A DNA stretch of 21,330 nucleotides. Origin: Cytophagales bacterium (GTDB lineage: Bacteria; Bacteroidota; Bacteroidia; Cytophagales; Cyclobacteriaceae). A program made the position numbers and the translations under genes. Below, piece by piece: positions 16,404-21,330 of this stretch. The stretch covers positions 1-21,330 of the forward strand of contig JAJCYL010000719.1 of NCBI GenBank assembly GCA_029262955.1, read 5' to 3'. Below the pieces are notes generated by a model, which was given only the letters and a program-made list of their open reading frames with translations, did no database searches and was not told the DNA's origin. The first letter of the stretch is position 1, and each line of letters starts with the position of its first letter.

Positions 16404-17429
16404 TCACTTATTCGCCAGTTGCCCACATGCGGCATCAATGTCCTTGCCTCTGCTCCTCCTGACATTCACATTAACTTCGCGACTTTCAAGGTATGTGCAA
16501 AATTGATCAATGCGATCTTCGTCAGCATTTTTAAAATCAGCTTCTGAAATGGGGTTGTATTCAATCAAATTGACTTTCGATGGTACTTGTTTAGTAAAGC
16601 GAAAAAGTTCTTCTGCATCCTCCAGCGTATCATTAAAATTATTAAAAACAATGTATTCAAAGGTTACTCGAGTTCTGGTCTTTTTAAAGAAGTACTGCAA
16701 CGCTGCTTGAAGATTTGGAAGCGAGTTGGTCTCGTTTATTGGCATAATTTGATCTCTCTTCTTGTCATTTGCCGCATGGAGAGAAAGAGCCAGATTGAAT
16801 TTCACTGAATCATCGGCCAATTTCTTAATCATTTTAGCAATACCAGCTGTTGATACAGTGATCCGCCTGGGAGACATACCCAGACCCGTGGGTGAAGTTA
16901 TGTGTTCTATGGATTTTAGCACATTTGCATAATTCAACAACGGCTCACCCATACCCATGTAAACAATATTGCTTAGCCGTTGATTATAGTGCACTTCAGC
17001 CTGTTTGCTTATTTCCACCACCTGATCGTATATCTCCGCTGCATCCAGGTTGCGTTTTCTATCCATATACCCCGTCGCACAGAATTTACAGCTTAATGAG
17101 CAGCCAACTTGTGATGATACACAGGCAGTCATTCTATCATCTGCCGGAATGAGGACACCTTCCACTAAATGTCCATCATGAAGCTTGAATGCCGATTTGA
17201 TTGTATCGTCACTACTTACCTGTTTTTGATCAATTACCACTGGCCTGATTGAATAATTCCCTTTTAGAAATTCCCGGGTTTCCAACGAAAGGTTAGTCAT
17301 CTCATCAAAGCTCTTAGCAGACTTCTTCCACAGCCATTCGTGAATTTGCTTAGCCCGAAATGATTTCTCCCCACTATCGAGAAAAAATTGTGTCAATTGA
17401 TCTAAGGATAAAGTGCGGATATCTTGCAT
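16404..17429 (-). CDS. rlmN: Dual-specificity RNA methyltransferase RlmN (23S rRNA A2503 / tRNA A37)
   Basis: This radical-SAM enzyme methylates C2 of A2503 in 23S rRNA, and of A37 in some tRNAs in well-studied relatives. With ATG at 17429 the protein has 341 residues. The 4Fe-4S cluster cysteines are C110, C114 and C117 (VGCSLSCKFCATG), and the two conserved methyl-transfer cysteines are C103 (ACVSSQ) and C335 near the C-terminus (DIDAACGQL). An in-frame TTG at 17438 would add three residues (MLF), but it lies inside a perfect -7 box, so ATG is preferred. It is divergent from the TRAP transporter genes and converges on the WG-repeat gene with a 71-nt gap. Confidence 0.96.
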   Translation of the reverse strand: MQDIRTLSLDQLTQFFLDSGEKSFRAKQIHEWLWKKSAKSFDEMTNLSLETREFLKGNYSIRPVVIDQKQVSSDDTIKSAFKLHDGHLVEGVLIPADDRMTACVSSQVGCSLSCKFCATGYMDRKRNLDAAEIYDQVVEISKQAEVHYNQRLSNIVYMGMGEPLLNYANVLKSIEHITSPTGLGMSPRRITVSTAGIAKMIKKLADDSVKFNLALSLHAANDKKRDQIMPINETNSLPNLQAALQYFFKKTRTRVTFEYIVFNNFNDTLEDAEELFRFTKQVPSKVNLIEYNPISEADFKNADEDRIDQFCTYLESREVNVNVRRSRGKDIDAACGQLANK

Positions 17430-17435
17430 GAAGAG

Positions 17436-17443
17436 CAAAGATA
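17436..17443 (-). promoter_or_regulatory. -7 box of rlmN, suggesting a very short leader
   Basis: On the minus strand TATCTTTG is an exact TAnnTTTG match whose last base is 7 nt from the ATG at 17429. A CTG rather than TTG sits 19 nt upstream. Transcription would start at or next to the start codon. Confidence 0.45.
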
Positions 17444-17516
17444 AAGCTTTGGTTTACAGTCTCAGAAGAACGTTAATTACTGCTATATTTAAAGCAATTC
17501 CGTAGGACGAACTTTT

Positions 17517-18029
17517 ATGCAAATTCTGGTTAATTGGATTGATAGGCTCAATGAGAAAGTTGGAAACGCCATAGCATGGCTCACCAGCCTATTGGTTTGG
17601 ATAATGTGCCTGGATGTTTTGATGCGTTATGTACTGAACGTGAGTTTTGCTGGTCTATTCGAACTAGAATGGCACATTTTTGCCCTTATTTTTCTCCTGG
17701 GTGCTGCGTTTACATTGAAGAATGACAAGCATGTCAGGGTCGATGTCTTTTATAGCCAATATTCCGAAAGAGGAAAAGCCTGGGTCAATTTGATTGGTAC
17801 TATTATTTTTCTTGTTCCATTTTGTATCGTAGTAATAAAATCGTCCATTCCCTTTGTTATCAGCAGCTTCAATATACTAGAAGGATCTCCAGACCCTGGT
17901 GGCCTGCCACTAAGGTTTATAGTTAAATCGGCGATACCTGTGGGCTTCAGCCTTCTACTCCTTCAGGCAACTAGTTTAATAATAAAATCAGTTTTGATCA
18001 TTCAGGGAAAGGGTCCATCGAATGTCTGA
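17517..18029 (+). CDS. TRAP transporter small permease (DctQ family)
   Basis: The 170-residue protein has four membrane segments (about 16-37, 48-67, 88-108 and 136-160), and the loop motif KNDKHVRVDVFY (68-79) is a signature of the small Q subunit of tripartite ATP-independent periplasmic transporters. Q and M subunits form the inner-membrane part that drives sodium-coupled uptake of carboxylates or other solutes handed over by a periplasmic P protein. Its stop codon overlaps the start of the large permease by 8 nt, so the two are translationally coupled. An imperfect -7-like TATATTTA lies at 17484-17491. No P-subunit gene is next to it. Confidence 0.92.
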   Translation: MQILVNWIDRLNEKVGNAIAWLTSLLVWIMCLDVLMRYVLNVSFAGLFELEWHIFALIFLLGAAFTLKNDKHVRVDVFYSQYSERGKAWVNLIGTIIFLVPFCIVVIKSSIPFVISSFNILEGSPDPGGLPLRFIVKSAIPVGFSLLLLQATSLIIKSVLIIQGKGPSNV

Positions 18030-19341
18030 AGCGCTGCCTCTATTCTTATTTGGCTTGATTTTCGTACTCATTTTGATTGGCTATCCGGTGGCCTTTACTC
18101 TGGGAGGGCTTTCAATATTTATCGGAGTTCTGGTATTCGACATAGATTTCTTCTATTTACTCTCTCTCAGAATTTCTGGGACAATGAGCAACTTCGTTTT
18201 AATAGCAGTGCCGCTCTTTGTCTATATGGGGATAATGCTGGAGAAATCGGGGCTGGCCGAAAGTCTATTAGAAACAATGGCATTACTCTTTGGAAAGTTT
18301 CGAGGAGGCCTGGCAATATCCGTCGTTGTAGTTGGTGCTATGTTAGCCGCTTCCACTGGTATTGTGGGAGCCACGGTAATAACTATGGGGTTAATAAGTC
18401 TGCCCACAATGCTAAAACGAGGCTATAGCCCTGAAATCGCAACCGGTACAATTGCTTCTGCAGGAACATTGGGCCAAATTATTCCACCATCAGTTGTCCT
18501 CGTTCTCCTGGGAAGTGTTTTGAATGTATCAGTTGGTGACTTGTTTACTGCGGCTATTATCCCGGGTTTTACACTGGTTGCATTATATGTCTTATACATC
18601 ATTATCTACTCCAAAATCAAACCTGAAAATGCACCTTGTATGCCAGAAGAGGAGATAAAGAAATTTAGAGAGAAAGGAATGGTCGGTCGTATAATAAAGG
18701 CCTTCCTATTGCCTTTCATTTTAATCCTATCCGTATTAGGATCAATTTTTGCCGGAATTGCGTCACCAACTGAAGCCGCAGGAGTTGGTGCTTTGGGTGC
18801 AACTTTGTTAACAGTACTTCAAGGGAAATTTACCAAGGAGGTACATAGGAATGTAATGCGCGAAACAACCTACCTGACTTGTATGGTTTTTATCATACTC
18901 ATTGGAGCTACAGCCTTTTCACTAGTCTTTAGAGGTTTAGGCGGTGATCGCTATCTTATCGGTCTTATTCAATCTGCAAGTCTCACCCCAGAATATTTTT
19001 TATTCATCGTATTACTGGCCGTTTTCATCGCGGGATTTTTTATTGACTTTATAGAGATCATCTTCATTTTTGTTCCAGTGGTAGCTCCTCTTTTTACAGC
19101 ATTGGGGATAGATCTCATATGGGTAGGGATACTACTTGCACTAAATCTTCAAACGTCATTTCTTACCCCACCTTTTGGATTTTCCCTATTTTATTTGAAG
19201 GGAGTAGCACCCGAAAGTGTAAAAACCACCTCAATTTACAAAGGGGTGATTCCGTTCGTAATAATGCAAGTATTGTTTATGGGTTTAGTAATAGTATATC
19301 CGGAGATTGTCAGTTATCTACCGGAATTGCTTAAGAAGTAG
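18022..19341 (+). CDS. TRAP transporter large permease (DctM family)
   Basis: The 439 residues and about a dozen hydrophobic segments fit the M subunit, an elevator-type transporter related to the ion-transporter superfamily. Helpful signatures are IAVPLFVYMGIMLEKSGLAESLL in the first half, ASTGIVGATVITMGLISLPTMLKRGYSPEIATGTIASAGTLGQIIPPS, which is the typical first inverted-repeat region, and the IASPTEAAGVGALGA motif in the second. It starts with ATG inside the end of the small-permease gene. The 3' end overlaps the ccmF coding end by 11 nt on the opposite strand, leaving no room for an intrinsic terminator between them. The substrate cannot be told without the binding protein. Confidence 0.95.
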   Translation: MSEALPLFLFGLIFVLILIGYPVAFTLGGLSIFIGVLVFDIDFFYLLSLRISGTMSNFVLIAVPLFVYMGIMLEKSGLAESLLETMALLFGKFRGGLAISVVVVGAMLAASTGIVGATVITMGLISLPTMLKRGYSPEIATGTIASAGTLGQIIPPSVVLVLLGSVLNVSVGDLFTAAIIPGFTLVALYVLYIIIYSKIKPENAPCMPEEEIKKFREKGMVGRIIKAFLLPFILILSVLGSIFAGIASPTEAAGVGALGATLLTVLQGKFTKEVHRNVMRETTYLTCMVFIILIGATAFSLVFRGLGGDRYLIGLIQSASLTPEYFLFIVLLAVFIAGFFIDFIEIIFIFVPVVAPLFTALGIDLIWVGILLALNLQTSFLTPPFGFSLFYLKGVAPESVKTTSIYKGVIPFVIMQVLFMGLVIVYPEIVSYLPELLKK

Positions 19342-21330
19342 CCTCTACTCCTTTATCACGCATTTTAATAAATTCTGTGTAACGCCTGTTTATAGCGATT
19401 AAAAATCCAATTACTACCAATAAAGTGCCTATCCAAAGCACATTAATGAGAGGTTTCTCAACTGCTTCCAATATGATATAATCCAATTGAGCTGTATTAA
19501 TGCCCATTTCAAATGTCCCTCTGTCGGGATAGATATTGAGCAGTGTTAGTTTGGAGGAAACATCCTTTACCTCATCAGGAATACGCCCGACCATCCGATT
19601 TTTAATTAGGTAAATTGGCTCTCCATAATATTCCTGGTTGGCTGATCCTAAAATCTTAATCTTAGCTTTAACCGCCACGTTATCTCCAGAAAGCGGGACC
19701 CCGGAAATCTCGGTGATTCTTTCCACGTCCTCAAGGGTTGCGACAAAATCATTCACGTAAAACGTCTCTCCTAATTTGAGTTCAACCGTATCCATCTCCG
19801 ACCACTTCGTTTCACTTTCAGGATCAGGAAACGTTCTTACATGGGTATACAAGTCCTTGTTCCAATTTCGGTCAATATCAGGAGAATAAACATTTCCCAT
19901 TCTTTCATTTATCTGAATTCTGGGAAATAAAGTGAATTCTTCTCCATTATTTCCTGTGTATTTTACTTCAAAAAAAGAATTCTCGAAATTTTCGAACTCC
20001 ACCGTGTCTCCTGCTTGATACACTACTTCTTCCCTGTCCCTCAATTCACTGTTTAGTAGTGCTAATTTCGGATCAGGTAAGGGCTCAAGGTCGTTCATAT
20101 TTACAAAGCCATCATATCCCTTGATTTCCTTTCGCATTCCCTTATATAACATCTCATAATTACCCATTTGAGTGCGTTCATGCTGAAAAAGAAGCATATT
20201 ATCCCGGTTTACCTCATCCGGAAGATCATTGCTCCAAACCATACCAGTTCTATTAAGAGAGATGATCTTGGAATAACCAGAGGAGAATAAAATTCCCAAT
20301 AACATCATGGCGATTCCAATATGTGCTACAGAACCGCCTGACAGTTTAGGGCTGTTCCTAATAATCCCGATAAAAATCTGGCTATTGGCAATTATAGAAT
20401 AAAGTCCGGCAGTCAGTAATAGCAGATCTGGCAAGGCTTGGAAATACCCTGTTTTTAGCCAATTGGATATGAGAATTATTATTCCCGCTACAATAAGGGT
20501 GATAATGACCGGAGTCATCAAGGCCTCTTTCAACTTAACTTTATCAATCTTATTCCACCAAAAGAATTGGCCAGTTCCACTTAAAAAAGCCAGAGCAATA
20601 GCGAACCATAACTGCCACTTGGAATAGAATAATACTTGCTCAGCGGGTGGAGCGATATTGGAAATACCCCCAAACAATTCCACTATAGAATTCCAGACAG
20701 GTATAGAGGTTGGTATAATCACCTGAAAAGCCATCAAACACAAGGTGGTTGCTCCGATCAATATCCAAAATTCTCTACTATAGGTAGAAACCTCTGCTTC
20801 AGTAGTCGGAATTTTCTTCCATACTTTTGCAGCCAGACCCACGCTTAGGACAACGAATACCATCAGATAAACCAAGAGCTGACCCGACAAGCCTAAATCA
20901 GTAAATGAATGAACTGATGAATCACCTAAGATTCCACTTCTTGTCAGAAATGTCGCGTATAGTACAAGAAGAAAAGTAGCTATAACCAAAACAATAGCTG
21001 TCTTTAAAGCCGCGTCGCTCTTTTTAAATGAAATCATGGTATGAATAGCCGCGATCAGCACCAGCCACGGTACAAAAATGGCATTTTCAACAGGATCCCA
21101 GCTCCAATAACCACCAAAATTGAGAGTTTCATAAGCCCAATAGGCTCCCATCAATATTCCAACACCGAGGGTCATTGCCGAAAATAGTGCCCAAGGAAGA
21201 GCTGGCCTTACCCACTCTTTGAATTTGCCAAGCCATAACCCAGCAATACAATAGGAAAACGGAATAATGGTGGTCGCAAAACCCAAAAATAATGTTGGGG
21301 GATGGATGACCATCCAGTAGTTCTGCAAAA
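19331..21330 (-). CDS. ccmF: Cytochrome c biogenesis protein, CcmF/CcsA type (5' end beyond the window)
   Basis: This integral membrane protein belongs to the haem-handling family that attaches haem to apocytochrome c at the outer face of the inner membrane. The visible 666 codons begin inside the gene. TTG at 21328 encodes an internal leucine in the conserved LQNYWMVIHPPTLFLG stretch, and full-length relatives have further membrane segments before it. The haem-binding WWD signature is GGYWSWDPVENA (72-83 counted from that leucine), and conserved histidines include H9 (IHPP), H96 and H139 (SVHSF). Membrane segments continue to about 345, followed by a soluble beta-rich domain (about 350-625) and one last membrane segment (about 633-652). 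The large domain before the last segment favours CcmF over short CcsA proteins. Confidence 0.93.
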   Translation of the reverse strand, partial: LQNYWMVIHPPTLFLGFATTIIPFSYCIAGLWLGKFKEWVRPALPWALFSAMTLGVGILMGAYWAYETLNFGGYWSWDPVENAIFVPWLVLIAAIHTMISFKKSDAALKTAIVLVIATFLLVLYATFLTRSGILGDSSVHSFTDLGLSGQLLVYLMVFVVLSVGLAAKVWKKIPTTEAEVSTYSREFWILIGATTLCLMAFQVIIPTSIPVWNSIVELFGGISNIAPPAEQVLFYSKWQLWFAIALAFLSGTGQFFWWNKIDKVKLKEALMTPVIITLIVAGIIILISNWLKTGYFQALPDLLLLTAGLYSIIANSQIFIGIIRNSPKLSGGSVAHIGIAMMLLGILFSSGYSKIISLNRTGMVWSNDLPDEVNRDNMLLFQHERTQMGNYEMLYKGMRKEIKGYDGFVNMNDLEPLPDPKLALLNSELRDREEVVYQAGDTVEFENFENSFFEVKYTGNNGEEFTLFPRIQINERMGNVYSPDIDRNWNKDLYTHVRTFPDPESETKWSEMDTVELKLGETFYVNDFVATLEDVERITEISGVPLSGDNVAVKAKIKILGSANQEYYGEPIYLIKNRMVGRIPDEVKDVSSKLTLLNIYPDRGTFEMGINTAQLDYIILEAVEKPLINVLWIGTLLVVIGFLIAINRRYTEFIKMRDKGVEATS

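Noticed and set aside
21326..21328. TTG as the start codon of the cytochrome c biogenesis gene
   Set aside because: It encodes the leucine of the conserved LQNYWMVIHPP stretch, which is internal in CcmF-type proteins; the frame stays open to the window edge.

Overview
The window looks like a chromosomal segment of a marine or soil Bacteroidota, most likely order Cytophagales. The reasons are moderate-to-low GC, no Shine-Dalgarno sequences before the genes, several good matches to the Bacteroidota promoter (TTG, about 17-23 nt, TAnnTTTG), and lineage-type proteins: a carbamoyl-phosphate synthase large chain without the C-terminal regulatory domain, an AccD without its zinc cysteines, a DUF4834 protein, WG-repeat and beta-helix exported proteins, and a 7TM-type AraC regulator. 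Genus-level placement is not possible by reading alone.

Left block (1-4368): a minus-strand run of hppD (4-hydroxyphenylpyruvate dioxygenase), a MarR-family regulator, and a large SAM methyltransferase cut by the left edge. The hppD promoter carries a GTTAGCTAAC palindrome plus a third half-site exactly where transcription should start, which fits autoregulation by the MarR protein. An exported metal-dependent amidohydrolase is divergent from hppD. A 320-nt gap with no convincing gene follows.

Central housekeeping block (4689-11795): carB, a small DUF4834 membrane protein, accD behind its own promoter, a membrane-anchored AraC-type regulator with a TTG start, an exported DinB-fold protein whose leader carries a perfect 9-bp inverted repeat, a strong intrinsic terminator, and prfA.

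Envelope block (11816-16332): a lipoprotein with a parallel beta-helix region, yjbQ starting 2 nt after it, and an 871-residue exported protein with helical repeats followed by WG repeats.

Right block (16404-21330): rlmN (minus), whose best start is ATG 17429 rather than the upstream TTG. It diverges from a TRAP transporter permease pair (DctQ and DctM) that has no substrate-binding protein beside it. A CcmF-type cytochrome c haem lyase, open at the right edge, converges on dctM with an 11-nt overlap of the two coding ends.

I did not find a CRISPR array, insertion sequence, tRNA, rRNA, phage gene or an obvious defence or biosynthetic system. The least ordinary items are the duplicated-domain methyltransferase in the hppD-marR run, the hppD operator and the inverted repeat before the DinB gene.
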